Assembly: GCF_000276665.1 (NCBI RefSeq)
Contig: NW_004955423.1
Coordinates: 5,297,427-5,361,426, forward strand
From: Chinchilla lanigera
Taxonomy: Eukaryota > Chordata > Mammalia > Rodentia > Chinchillidae
Length of the DNA stretch: 64,000 nt
Direction of reading: 5' to 3'
The translations under genes and the position numbers were made by a program. Below, in pieces: positions 1 to 11,479 of this stretch (its first letter is position 1; each line of letters begins with the position of its first letter). Below the pieces are notes generated by a model. That model was given only the letters and a program-made list of their open reading frames with translations. It was not told the DNA's origin and did not search any database.

Positions 1-345
1 ACCCTCCGGGAGCCAGCAGGCAGGAAGCTAGCCAGCCAGAAGGCTGGCGCTCTCCACCCGCAGCTCCTTGTGCGCCGGAAGCCCTCCTTCCGGGAAACCC
101 CGAGGCCAGGAGTGAGTCGCCGGTCCGAAGACCGGTGCTCCCCGCCCGAGGCTCCCCGTGCGCTGGGGGCCCACCCATCGGGAGCCAGCAGGCAGGAAGC
201 TAGCCAGCCAGAAGGCTGGCGCTCCCCACCCGCAGCTCCCTGTGCACTGGAAACCCTCCTTCCGGGAAACCCCGAGGCCGGGAGTGAGTCGCCGGTCCAA
301 AGCCCCAAAAAACCGGTGCTCCCTGCCTGAGGCTCCCCGGGCGCT
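1..345. repeat. GC-rich tandem repeat, ~170-bp unit, two copies
   Basis: Two copies of a GC-rich unit lie head to tail. The block starting 'gggagccagcaggcagg' at about position 8 recurs at about 179, giving a period near 170 bp. Both copies share the 'aagctagccagccagaagg' and 'ccttccgggaaaccccgagg' stretches. The array may be cut by the window edge. It directly precedes AT-rich sequence that matches the 5' part of a LINE at 23.8-24.2 kb, so these units could be LINE 5'UTR (promoter) monomers. That role is inference. The open frames across it are by-products of GC richness. Confidence 0.75.
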
Positions 346-360
346 GGGTTGGTGACTTGT

Positions 361-1850
361 TTACTGCAGATATTTTTCTGCTTTGTTTTAAGTTTTGTTT
401 TATAACTACAAATCTAGTATATATGAATAAAGGTGGCAAATTAATGGTTATGACAGTTTGTCACTTTCTAGGCTGTGCTTCATGCTACTGTTATTGCTGA
501 TTTTAATACTTTAATCAAAGTGACAGAACTGTTCTACCCAGTGGTTCTTCCTGCTATTTCAAAACTGAGATTGCCTAAGGGTCATAGAATGTACCACAGA
601 ATCATGGGCTGGGCCAAGCAAGCAACAACTTCTCATCTCTAACAAAATGAACAGGTAGGATCTTGCAAGAGATTCAAAACCCCCAAACCAGCTACATGTG
701 GAAGATACCTCTAAGAAGTAAGCATTTCCTAAGAATTGTAAATAGTAACAATGAAGTTCCTCATGATAGGTGATTGACAGGCATCAACCCAGGAATTTAA
801 CTTTTAAAAAAGAAAGAAAAGAAAACAAGATGACACTTAAACAAGATGCAGTCCCAGAATCCAGTTCACCAAAAGCAAACCAATGGGGCAATGAGGTGGG
901 ACAATCTGAAAGCCACCCACCTGCCAGCTCCAAAGGGTAACAACAAAGCAAAGGAATGAATCTAGAAAAGAATCAAATCAGAAATAATTTCTTAGGTAAC
1001 TACAGAGACAATGACCACAATGAAAACCATGCTTAGTGACTCTACAGCAAAGACAGATAATAAAATAGAGAAGTTTAAGAAAGTCATAGAAATCATGATT
1101 ATTCAACATAGGGATGAAATGGAATCCATAAAATGGATTCAAACATATATCCAGGAGAATAAAAATTGCCCTGAAAGTATCTGCAGCACAATAAGTCAAA
1201 TGTGAGAGGTCTAGTTCTCAGATATAGAAGGGTTCATGTGGCAAAATTTAGAAGGCCTGGCCTAAGGAAGCTGGCAAGCAGGAGCCAGACTTCAGAGAAT
1301 CTTGCTGGCCATGTACAGAAACTAGATCTTGCCTTAACTGAAATGGAAATTTTAAGAATTTTCTTCAAAAAAAGGGCAAAATTTAACTTGTGTCTTTAAA
1401 AATCACTATGATTTCAATGCATGCAGGGTGTTACCTGCCTGTAATTCCTGCTTTTGGAAGGCTGAAGAAGCACAATTGTGAGTTAAAGCAAGCTGGGACT
1501 ATGTGCCATGACTCCATCTCAAAAAACTAAAATAATAATGATTATTAAGATTGCTGTTTGAAGAAAGAAGAGGGGAAATATGTATATAAAATATGTTTAC
1601 AGGATAGCTAGGATAATTGTACTACTAACATCTGTTGGTTTATTGAAAAGAAGTGTTAATGTGAAATTGTTTGATCAATCTTGCATGCCTATATCTGGTT
1701 ATATATATGACCATTTTGAAGATGACATTATGTAATATGACAATCATTGTTAATATCCTATCACCATGTTTTGAAATTCTATATGATTTTTTATTGCTCT
1801 CTATGCTGTTTTATTTATTTGTTTTTGTTATTTTGGTTTTTTTGTAACTG
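361..1850 (+). mobile_element. ORF1-only LINE (HAL1-like), decayed
   Basis: A LINE unit with three recognisable parts. Positions 361-828 match the 5' leader of the element at 23.8-24.26 kb (shared 'ggcaaattaatggtt' type blocks). Positions 829-1205 are an ORF1 remnant that aligns with 24,265-24,670; both start near a Met-Gln codon pair and share the 'TMLSDS' stretch. Positions 1560-1760 match the L1 3'UTR seen at 8570-8770 ('aggatagct', 'ttgaagat..atgtaat'). No ORF2 lies between ORF1 and the 3'UTR. An old SINE sits at 1410-1530. HAL1 half-LINEs are known to have this layout; an L1 with an internal deletion is the alternative. Confidence 0.6.
1410..1532 (+). repeat. Old B1-like SINE
   Basis: Degraded 7SL-type body ('acctgcctgtaattcctgc') ending in 'ccatctcaaaaaac'. 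It lies between the ORF1 remnant and the 3'UTR of the half-LINE. Confidence 0.6.
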
Positions 1851-1860
1851 TAAAACAACT

Positions 1861-2720
1861 CCACCCTCCATGCACCTGGTAGAGACAGGAGATTCTGACT
1901 CAAAAGGCCCAGGAACTGCTAACTCCAGGGTTCGTGTTCAGGCCATCCGTTCATGTGCCCTGCGCCACCTGAGGTACTAGAACAGGCAGTCCATGAACTG
2001 CTGGCACCATAGTTTGCATCTGGGCTTTAAGTGCACTCTGACATCCTGAAGGTCACAGAAACAGGCGACCAGTGATCACTGCCAGTGCAACCCACGTCTG
2101 ACACCTGTGCATGACCTGAGCTGCCTGGAGTCACAAAATAAGGCAGTCTATGATCCATGGATATCACAGTTTGCAGCTGAATGTCGAGAGAACCAGGTAT
2201 TTCCCATCTACTTCCTGGGGGCAGAGCAGGTGACTCATGACCCCATCACCATTACAGTCTATGTCTCCTGCCCTCTGAGCACATGGTGGAGACAGAAGAT
2301 TCTGACTCAGAAGGTCCAGGAACTGCTAAAACTGGGGTTTGCATTTGGGCTCCCCCTGTGCATGCCTTTTGCCACCTGAGGTACTGCAACAGGCGGTCCA
2401 TGAACTGCTGGCACTGCAGTTTGCATCTGGGCTTTTCCTATGACCCGGAGGTCACAGAAACAGGAGGTCTGTGATCACCACCAGTGCAGCCCGCATCTGG
2501 CTCCTGTGCGCGCCCTCAGCTGCCTGGAGACACAGAATCAGATGATCCATGAACTGCTGACCTTTTGATTTGTGTCTGGGCTCTACCTGCACCCTGAACT
2601 GCCTGGGGACACTGGAGCACTTGTCCATGATTGTGCCACCAGTGCAGCCTGCTTCTGGCTCATACCCATGCCCTCAGCTGTGAGGGGACACTGAATCAGA
2701 TGGTCTGCCATTGGCTGACA
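1861..2720 (+). repeat. L1 5'UTR tandem monomers (~408 bp)
   Basis: The block around 'gagattctgactcaaaagg'-like sequence at 1885-1915 recurs at 2290-2325. 'gccacctgaggtact' at about 1966 recurs at about 2370. Both give a period of 404-408 bp. Within each unit a shorter theme ('tccatgaactgctg', 'cagcctgcttctgg'/'cagcccgcatctgg') repeats roughly every 150-200 bp. Rodent L1s are known to carry tandem promoter monomers upstream of ORF1; this position fits that role. Confidence 0.7.
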
Positions 2721-2911
2721 TCACAGTTTTCATCTGAGACCTGGGAAAAGTAGGCACACTTCACCCCTTGCCAGAAGGCCCCAGAATAAACAGTATATCT
2801 CAGCAGACACTGAGGGGCAAGCCTGACCAGCAAGAAAACTAAGGACATGAGCAACCTTTGCTGACCTGCCAGAGAAGAGGAAGACTGACCATTCTTCTTC
2901 TGACATCAAAC

Positions 2912-3930
2912 ATGACAAGAAGGACTAAAATGCAATCTCAGAACTCCACCCCACTCAGAACAAGTCCAGGAGACATCAACATAGGAGAACTTGGTAAACA
3001 CACACCTGAAATTGCTGAAATGATTGCAATTGAAGTAAAAAAACAACTCCATCACACTATAGAAGAGATCAGATCAGAAATCTCTCAGGCAAAAATGCAA
3101 TGACAATAAAAATGAAAGAATTACTCATCACATCTAAAGAAGAAATATATAAAAAATAGATGAGCATAGGCAACTCATGGAAACATTAAATGAATAATAT
3201 ACAAATGGACTAGAATGCATGAAACATATTCAAAGAGATATCCAGGAAATCAAAACTTCCACTAAAAGCTGGTAAAACCACTTGAATGAAGCCAAAGATA
3301 GAATTTCAGATCTGGAAGACAGCATGGCAGCTAGCAATCGTGAAAGAAAGGATCTCTTAAAATCAACATGGAACCAGGAAAAATCAATTCAACAGCTACA
3401 AGATGAGGCAAAGAGAAATAATGTAAGACTAATAGGCGTCAATGAAACAGCAGAAGGCAACACAAACGACAAATAAGAATATTTGCAGAAATAATAGCAT
3501 AAAATTTCCCAAGCATGGAAACAGAAACTGATATAAGAAGTAATTGAGACATATAGAACTCCAACTACTTATAACCAAAATAAAATTATACCCAGACATA
3601 TACTAATCAAGGTCCCAGATATCCAGCAAAAGAATAGAATATTAAAAGCTGCTAGAGAAAAGAAAAAGATCACCTATAAAGGAAAGCCCATCAAAATCAC
3701 AGCAGACTTCTCCACACAGACTGTCCAATCAAGAAGAGCTTGGAGTGAAGTGTTACAGGTCCTGAGACAAAACAGCTTCCAAACAAGATTGATGTATCCT
3801 GCCAAACTATACTTCAAATTTAATGGAGAAATAAAATATTTCCACAACATAGAGCAACTGAAGAACATCATGAGTGTCAAATCATCCTTACAAAGAGTAC
3901 TAAAAGATATTCTAGACAGAAAAAAATGAC
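2912..3930 (+). pseudogene. L1 ORF1 remnant (RNA-binding chaperone)
   Basis: The first frame opens at the ATG at 2912 (protein starts MTRRTKMQSQNSTP) and stops at 3101-3103 after 63 codons. Homology continues in shifted frames: a second open piece at 3282-3475 contains the coiled-coil/RRM-side stretch 'RISDLEDSM', followed by the C-terminal-domain region at about 3690-3900. L1 ORF1 normally encodes a trimeric nucleic-acid chaperone of roughly 340-370 residues; this copy is broken in several places. Confidence 0.85.
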
Positions 3931-4034
3931 CAAAATTTCAAGAGCAACAATGCAAAGGAACCCTCAAGCAGAGCAAGCAATTAAACAGGTAGAAAGAGTA
4001 GGAAAACAACAACAAGTAAATGACATGACAATGA

Positions 4035-7000
4035 TAAGCTAACACATATCAGTTATAACCATTAATGTAAATGGTCTCTATTCACCAGTCAAAAGATACA
4101 GACTGGCAGAGTGAATTAAGAAATAAAATCCAACAAAATGCTGAATACAAGAAACACATTTTACACAAAAGGAAATCCATAGACTGAAAGTCAAAGGATA
4201 GAAAACAATCCTCCATGCAACAGGAACCAAGAAAAAAACAGATAAGGCTATTATGTTTGCAGACAATGTAAACTTCAAATCAAGAACAGTTGAAAGAGAT
4301 AAAGAAGGTCACTACACACTTGTTAGGGGAAAACTGCAAGAGGAAGAGATAACAATCATAAATGTGTATGCACCAAACATTGGAGCACCAAACTATATAA
4401 TAGAAATCTTAATGCACATGAAAAGCAAATAATTAATAACACTATTGTAATAGGGGACCTCAATACCCCTTTGACACAAAGAGACAGGTCAAGTAGACAA
4501 AAAATCAGCAAATAATAGATCTGAACCAAACATGCAAACAAACGGACTTAGTAGATGTATACAGAGTGTTCAGCCCACCACATCAGGATACACATTATTC
4601 TTAGCTGCACATGGGCCTTTCTCAAAAACAGACCACATTCTAGCCCATAGAGCATACCTACCTAAATGCAAAAGAATTGAAATTATCCCATGCATATTAT
4701 CTGACCACAGTGCAATGAAATAGGAAATTAATGAAAAAAGGAACTCCAAAAACTCCACAAACACTTGTAATTTCAATAACAACCTCCTGAACAATCAATG
4801 GGTCACAGAAGAAATTAAAGAAGAAATAAAAAAAAAAATACCTACAAGCAAATGAAGATTTACATAAAACTTACCAGAATCTGTGGGATGCAATGAAAGC
4901 AGTTCTCAGAGGGAAATTTATAGTGGTGAACTCACACATAAGGAAAACAGAAAGAGAACAAATAAATCACCTAATGCTGCACCTCAAACTTTTAGAAAAA
5001 GAAGAACAAGTCAAGCCCAAAGCCCAAAGTAGGGAGGAGATTATAAAGATCATGGCAGAAATTAATGCAATTGAGATGAAGAAAACACTACAAAAAATAA
5101 AAGAATCAAAGAATTGGTTCTTTGAAAGAATAAGTAAAATTGATAAACCCCTAGCCCACTTTATCAAAAAAAAGGAAGGAAAGAACTCAAATTCATGAAA
5201 TAAGGAATGAAAAGGATGAAATCACTAGAGATCTTACAGAAATTCAAAATATCATTAAAGCCTACTTTGAAAATCTTTACTCCCATAGGATAGAAAACTC
5301 AGGAGAAACGGACAGATTCCTAGATATATATGAATTACCAAAGTTGAATCAAAAAGATATAAAACTCCTGAACAACCCAATATCAATTAATGAGATTGAA
5401 AATGTGATTAAAAATTTACCAACAAAGAAAAGCCCAGGTCCTGATGGATTCACAGCAGAATTCTCAAGAAATTCAGAGAATATTTAATACCAATACTCCT
5501 CAAACTCTTCATTGAAATTGAAAAGGAAGCAATTCTCCCTAACTATTTCTGGAGGTAAGTACTATACTGGTACCAAAACCAGAGAAAGACCCAACCAAGA
5601 AACAGAATTACAGACCAATCTCCCTAATGAACATAGATGCAAAGATACTCAATAAAATACTAGCAAATAGAATGTAGCAAATCATCAAGAAAATCATACA
5701 CCATAACCAAGTTGGGTTCATCCAGAAATGCAGGGATGATTCAATATTCACAAATTAATAAACATTATATGCCATATAAACAGAGCCAAAGACAAATAAC
5801 AACCTGATTCTCTCAATAGATGCAGAAAAAGCTCTGGACAAAGTCCAACATGCATTCATGATAAAAAACCTTACAGAAAATAGGAATAGATGGTCTTTAC
5901 CTGAATCTGATCAAAGCCATCAATGAGAAACCAACAGTCAACATCATACTAAATGGACAAAAACTGAAAGCTTTTACTTTAAAATCAGGAAAAAGACAAG
6001 GACTTCCACTGCCACCACTCCTATTCAACATAGTTCTGGAAGCATTAGCCAGAGCAATCAGACAAAAGAGAGAAATAAAAGGAATAAGGATAGGAAAGGA
6101 AGAAGTAAAATTACCATTATTTGCAGATGACATGATATTCTACATGGAAGTCCCCCCAAAAACTCCACAAGAAAATTCCTTGAATTAATCAACACATTCA
6201 GCAGTATTGCAGGATACAAAGACAACACTCAAAAATCAATAGCATTCCTATACACAAACAACAAACAGACTGAGAGAGAAATAAAGGAAACCATACCTTT
6301 CACAATAGTTTCCAAGAAATTGAAATATTTAGGAATCAATCTAACAAAAGAATTAAAGATCTATTCAATGAAAACTGCAGTATTCTGAAAAAAGATATCA
6401 AAAGGATTTCAGCAAATGGAAAAAAATTCCTTGCTCATCAATAGGAAGAACCAACATTGTGAAAATGGCTATACTACCAAAATTATTGTACAGATTCAAT
6501 GCAATTCCCATTCAAGTACCATTAGAACACCTCACAGATCTCAAGAAAACATTCCTTAAATTCATCTGGAACTAGAAGAGACCCAAAATAGCAAAAGCAA
6601 TCCTGGGCAACAAAGACAAGTCAGGTAGAATCACAATCCCTCACCTAAAATTATACTACAAAACTACTGTGATAAAATCAACATGGTACTGGCTATAAAG
6701 CAGACCAGAGGATCAGTGGAACACACTGGAAGAAACAGGCACAACCACAAACACACTCAGCCACCTAATCTTTGACAAAGGTGCCAAACAAACTCACTGG
6801 AAGAAAGATAACCTTTTTAATAAATGGTGTTGGAAAAATTGGCTTGCCACCTGACAAAGACTGAAAATAGAACCATGTCTATCATGATGCACCAAACTCA
6901 AGTCAAAATGGAACACAGCAATAAACAGCCTATAGCTGGACACTGGTGCTAGTCTCTCAGTCCTTCTTTTCAATCCTGACCTTCCTTCCAGCCGTCAAAC

Positions 7001-8357
7001 CTCAGTGAAAGGAGTCACTGGTAAGGAGGTAATCTGCTATTTTTCACAACCCTTGGGCTGTAACTACTTGTTAGATCTTTCTTGCATATCTCTGTTTTCC
7101 TGAAAAACCGCTTTGAAGATACCAACATGTATTACAGCAGCCAGTGAAAATTTCCTACCAATCTGTCCATAACTCTGTAATGTTTGTACTGTCCCTATGC
7201 TATTTTGTAAATGGATTATGTTTATTACTGTGTTTCCAACAACATCCATTGAGAATAGTCAATGACTGTTTAATCTATCACTCATGTATAGCTTTATTCA
7301 TTTTCTCTAGAAACCACTTTGAAGATATCAAAGTATTGTACAACAACCATTGATAATTTCCTACCACTTTTGCCTGTAACTCACTATTTATCTATTTGTT
7401 TTCCTGAGAAACTATCTTGAAGGTACCAATAGGTAAAATAACAACCATTGATAACTTCCTACCACTTTGTCTGTAATTTGGTAAGTCTCCCTATTACTAT
7501 GTTATCCTTCTTTTACTCTTTAAATTAAGAAAAACTGGATCACAGATCTCAATATTAAAACAGAAACACTAAATCTATTGCAAGAGAAAGTAGGTAAAAA
7601 CCTTGAAGACATAGGGGTAGACAGAGAATTCATGAACAAAAACCAAACCACACAGGAAATACTTCAAAGAATCAACAACTGGGATCTCATTCTACTGAAA
7701 AGTTTCTCCACATCTAAAGAAATCACCAGCAGAGTAAAAAGAAAAAACACAAATTGGGAAAAAATTTTAGCTGACTGTCCTTCAGATAAAAGTCTTCTAT
7801 CTAGAAATATAAAGAATTAAAAAACATCAGCCCCCCAAAATCAAAGACCCAATCCAGAAATGGGCAACTGAATGAATACACACTTCTCACATAAAGAAAT
7901 ACAAATGGCAAACAAATACATGAGAAAATGTCCAACATCATTAGTAGTTCAAGAAATGCACATTAAAACAATATTGAGATCTCATCTCACCCCAGTAAAA
8001 GTGGTTATCAAGAAATCAACCAATAACAAATGTTGGCAAGGCTGTGGAGGAAAAGGAACTCTTCTCCACTGCTGGTGAGAATGCAGCCTGGTGAAACCAC
8101 TGTGGAAATCAGTTTGGAGAGTCCTCAGAAAACCGGGCCTAGAGATCCCATTTAATCCAGCTATTCCCCTTCTGGGTATTTTCCCAGAAGAACTGAAAAC
8201 ATCATATCACAGCAATATATGTGCACCCATGTTTATAGCAGCGCAATTTGTCATAGTTAAATTGTGGAAGCAACCCAAATGTCCATCCACTGAGGAACGG
8301 ATAAAAAAATTGTGGTATTTTTATAATGCAATATTACTCAGCTATAAAGAAAGATAA
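4035..8357 (+). pseudogene. L1 ORF2 remnant (endonuclease / reverse transcriptase)
   Basis: The AP-type endonuclease start is visible at 4048-4080 ('ITINVNGL'). 'INVYAPN' lies at about 4356-4380. The reverse-transcriptase catalytic stretch 'FADDMIFY' reads at about 6119-6142. The C-terminal cysteine-rich region ends in the open stretch 8091-8357, with 'LWYFYNAILLSYKER' before the stop. Numerous stops and frameshifts and the nested insertion at 6908-7532 make it non-functional. Confidence 0.9.
6908..7532 (+). mobile_element. Nested LINE 3'UTR insertion inside L1 ORF2
   Basis: ORF2 sequence stops after 'agtcaaaatgga' at about 6911 and resumes at 'ctggatcacagatctc' at 7534. The intervening ~620 bp contains three copies of the LINE 3'UTR module (7085-7150, 7310-7375, 7405-7470: 'ctttgaagatatcaa', 'aacaaccattgataa', 'ttcctaccactttg') and ends in an A-rich tract. 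'aaaatgga' and 'aaactgga' at the two edges could be a short target duplication. Best read as a 5'-truncated LINE that inserted into the older copy. Confidence 0.65.
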
Positions 8358-9330
8358 ACTCGAGGCTTTTACAGGTAAATGGTCACAACTAGAGGCCATA
8401 TTAATAAGTCAAATAAATCAGACCTCAATGTGTAAGCAATGTATTGTCTCACTAGTATAAGAACCTGAAAGAGTGAAAAAAATTAAGAGGTATGACAGAC
8501 ACTGTGAAACAAAAGGAAACTGCTCAAAAGTAAAGAGCAACTGGGATGCAGGAAAAGAGAAAAGAATGAAGGGGAAATTATGTACACATGTATATATAGG
8601 ATAGCTAACATAGCTGTACTACTGACTTCTATCACATTACTGAAAGGATCAATTAGTAATTAATTATTTGATCAAGTTTGTATGTCTCTATTTGTTTTCC
8701 TGAGAAACCACTTTGAAGATATCAATATGTAATACAACAAGCATTGTTAATTTCCTACCACTTTGTCTGTAATTCAGTATTGCTTGTATTGTTCTTATGC
8801 TACTTTGTAAATGGATGTCTGTTTCTTAATATGCTTTCCTTCTCTTATTTTTTAAATTAAATTTAAAAAGAATAAAGTGAAAACCAAAATTTACATGTAT
8901 GTATAAGGAGAGCTGGAATAGGTGTATTGCTGATGTCTGTGATTTAAGAGGAACAGTCAGTGCTTAAAATTTTCTTTTTTTTTCTTGACCAACTTTGCAC
9001 ACTTCAGTTTGCTAATCAGAATGACTGGTTTGAAAAAATATGTAGTATAAGAACCATTGTTTAATTCCTATTATCTTGTATGGTGAAGCTCTGCATCATT
9101 TCCAATGTTTTTTTTTTAATTTTTTTTACTTGTCACTGTCTTTGACTGTTTGATTAAGCTTACATTTTTATGTCTAGTGGACTGAGCAACTTCTTGAAGA
9201 TAAGAGTATGTAATATAGCAACCATTGTAAATTACCATCATTTTGTTTTGAGGATATGTATCATTTTTGTTTTTGACTTTGTCTTCATTATTGTTTAGTC
9301 AGTTTTTAAATTTTTAAAATAAAAAAAGAT
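8358..9330 (+). repeat. L1 3'UTR with reiterated module
   Basis: Follows the ORF2 stop. It contains the module 'accactttgaagatatcaa' ... 'cctaccactttgtctgtaa' at 8703-8775 and more diverged versions at about 9035-9080 and 9185-9250. The end is A-rich at about 9300-9330. The same module marks LINE tails at 1700-1765, 13,270-13,330 and 62,215-62,470. Confidence 0.7.
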
Positions 9331-9510
9331 TGTTGTACAGAAAATAGATGTGAAAAGGGCCAAAAGGCTAAATCCTGATCAGGACAGCAGCTCTGAAAAA
9401 AGATTCAGGCACAACTTCCTAAAGTGACCACCCCATTCACAGAAGAGTTTAGAAGACTGTAGTATCAGCTACTTGCTCCACAAAATCAGCAAACAGAATT
9501 TAGGAACTCT

Positions 9511-9661
9511 TGAGCCGAGTGTGCTGGCTCACGCCTGTAATCCCAGCACTCAGGAGGCTGAGGCAGGAGGATTACTGTGAGTTTGAAGCCAGCCTAGGTT
9601 ACAAAGTGAGGCCAGCCTGAACTGCGAGACCCTGACTCAAAAAGACAGAAAAAAAAAAAAA
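9511..9661 (+). repeat. B1-like SINE with perfect 16-bp target duplication
   Basis: Full-length 7SL-type SINE ('cctgtaatcccagcactc') with a poly-A tail. It is flanked by 'agaatttaggaactct' at 9495-9510 and 9662-9677, so the insertion borders are exact. Confidence 0.95.
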
Positions 9662-9677
9662 AGAATTTAGGAACTCT

Positions 9678-10499
9678 CACATATGATACTTCTCACATTC
9701 TCCCTCTAAGATACACACATTTCCAGACATTATATTTTAAAATCACATCCTTTAAAAGTTTTTCAAACAGGTAAACAACCTCCTGGTTTAATTGAAAGTT
9801 ATTTAAAAAGGGGTTTTCAACAACAGAGTTCACATAGTAAGTGAAAGTATTTAAGCACTATTTTCATAATAGGCTCATTTCTAGAAAATCAGTTGCTTTT
9901 CTATTCAACACAAAAACAAAAAAATTCTAAAATCTAAAATTTACCAGATGGCATAAAAAGTAATCGAGTAGTAAAACATACTGTTTCCAAAGATGTATCT
10001 GTACTGTTTGTAGACATCCAATTCTTTGGGTGAGAGAGTTTCCATGTTAACTCAGTAAGAACATTGAACTGTATTTCATGGGCTGGAACAAATTCATGAC
10101 TAGACTGAAACTGTCAAAATCCTAAAGATCTCAAACATGAAATTCAATTTCAGCTGCATTCCTCCCTCCACCTGTATTGAAATTTGCCAGAGTTTCCAAA
10201 ACAAGAATTTTTGAGAGCTCTTTGAACTTTCACAGTCTCCTCTCTTGTAGCAGAATACATATTGGAATAGTATATCATGGAAATATAAAATGACAGTTTC
10301 CTTTTTTTTTAATAAACATGGATCCATTTATGAAATAGGATAGGAACAATGCAAACATTACAGAGTTATGGATAGATTAGTAGGAAAATATCAATGGCTG
10401 CTGTAACACATGGTGGTATCTACAAAGTGGTTTCTCAGGAATACAGAGATACACAAGAAGGATCTAACAAGTAGTTACAGCCTAAGGGTTGTCAAAAAT
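9678..10499. other. No gene seen
   Basis: AT-rich sequence with short stop-limited frames only. No splice-bordered coding homology or recognised repeat was found up to the gap. Confidence 0.5.
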
Positions 10500-10760
10500 N
10501 NNNNNNNNNNNNNNNNNNNNNNNNNNNNNNNNNNNNNNNNNNNNNNNNNNNNNNNNNNNNNNNNNNNNNNNNNNNNNNNNNNNNNNNNNNNNNNNNNNNN
10601 NNNNNNNNNNNNNNNNNNNNNNNNNNNNNNNNNNNNNNNNNNNNNNNNNNNNNNNNNNNNNNNNNNNNNNNNNNNNNNNNNNNNNNNNNNNNNNNNNNNN
10701 NNNNNNNNNNNNNNNNNNNNNNNNNNNNNNNNNNNNNNNNNNNNNNNNNNNNNNNNNNNN
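10500..10760. other. Assembly gap (run of N)
   Basis: 261 undetermined bases. The gap length may be nominal. Open frames drawn across it have no meaning. Confidence 0.99.
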
Positions 10761-10834
10761 TGTTCTCTGAGTCCTTGTTCAGCAGCTGCTCCTCCGCTGG
10801 CTCTGGACCTTTCTGGTTCTCAATGGCAGGAGCA

Positions 10835-10890
10835 AGAATGTCCTGTTGTATGGCATGTATTCAAAGAGTGTCCTGTTGTATGGCATGTTG
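10835..10890. repeat. Short direct repeat, 31-bp period
   Basis: 'tgtcctgttgtatggcatgt' occurs twice, at 10,839 and 10,870, in the non-LINE sequence next to the gap. Confidence 0.85.
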
Positions 10891-10902
10891 TTCAAAGTTA
10901 AT

Positions 10903-10985
10903 CTATGAAATTTATGGTAGTCAATTCCACATCAGGGAAACAGAACAAACACAAATAAACGACCTTATGTTACACCTCAAACCCA
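10903..10985 (+). mobile_element. Short L1 ORF2 fragment
   Basis: Matches positions 4912-4990 of the L1 above ('aaatttatggtagtcaa', 'acaaataaacgacctt', 'acacctcaaaccc'). Too short to place in a subfamily. Confidence 0.7.
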
Positions 10986-11479
10986 ATTTATGGACACTTC
11001 TTCCAGAATGGAAGTTGGTCATAAGTCAAGGACTTACTGTAATGATATACAGAAAGAATAAGTAATCATCAGCTACACATAAAAATATAAAATACAAAAA
11101 GCATCTTTGAAACACATGCCATCAGCCTATACTACTAATGATTCCCTCATTCTAGACATCCTTGGTCTCCCAATCCCTTTCTACACTCAATAGTCTAATA
11201 TCTGGTTTACCATTTCCTTACTATTATTTTTATTGTTAACCTTTCATGGCCTTCAGTTAATTGAAACTCATGGATCTCATAGAACAAAGAAGAAGTCACA
11301 ATGTATTCATTATTGATCAAAATATAGTGAAGGTCTTGGTAGCTATGAAATGCATTGGACAGAATGGAAAGCTGCCAGTCAGTGCTGGAAATTGTAGTAG
11401 ACAAAATGTTACTAGATGCTGTGAAATACAAAAAGGATGAAATACAAGAAAGCATTCTGCATGCACCAATAGCCATATT

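Larger units (their letters stand above)
1850..9330 (+). mobile_element. Near full-length L1 retrotransposon, inactive
   Basis: All L1 parts are present in order: a tandemly repeated 5'UTR (about 1850-2900), an ORF1 remnant (2912 to about 3930), an ORF2 remnant (about 4035-8357) and a long 3'UTR (8358 to about 9330) ending in an A-rich stretch. Both ORFs carry many stops and frameshifts, so the copy cannot code for its own movement. ORF2 is interrupted at about 6908-7532 by a second LINE-derived insertion. Confidence 0.9.

Noticed and set aside
10410..10901. 163-codon + strand open frame
   Set aside because: It exists only because the run of N contains no stop codons.
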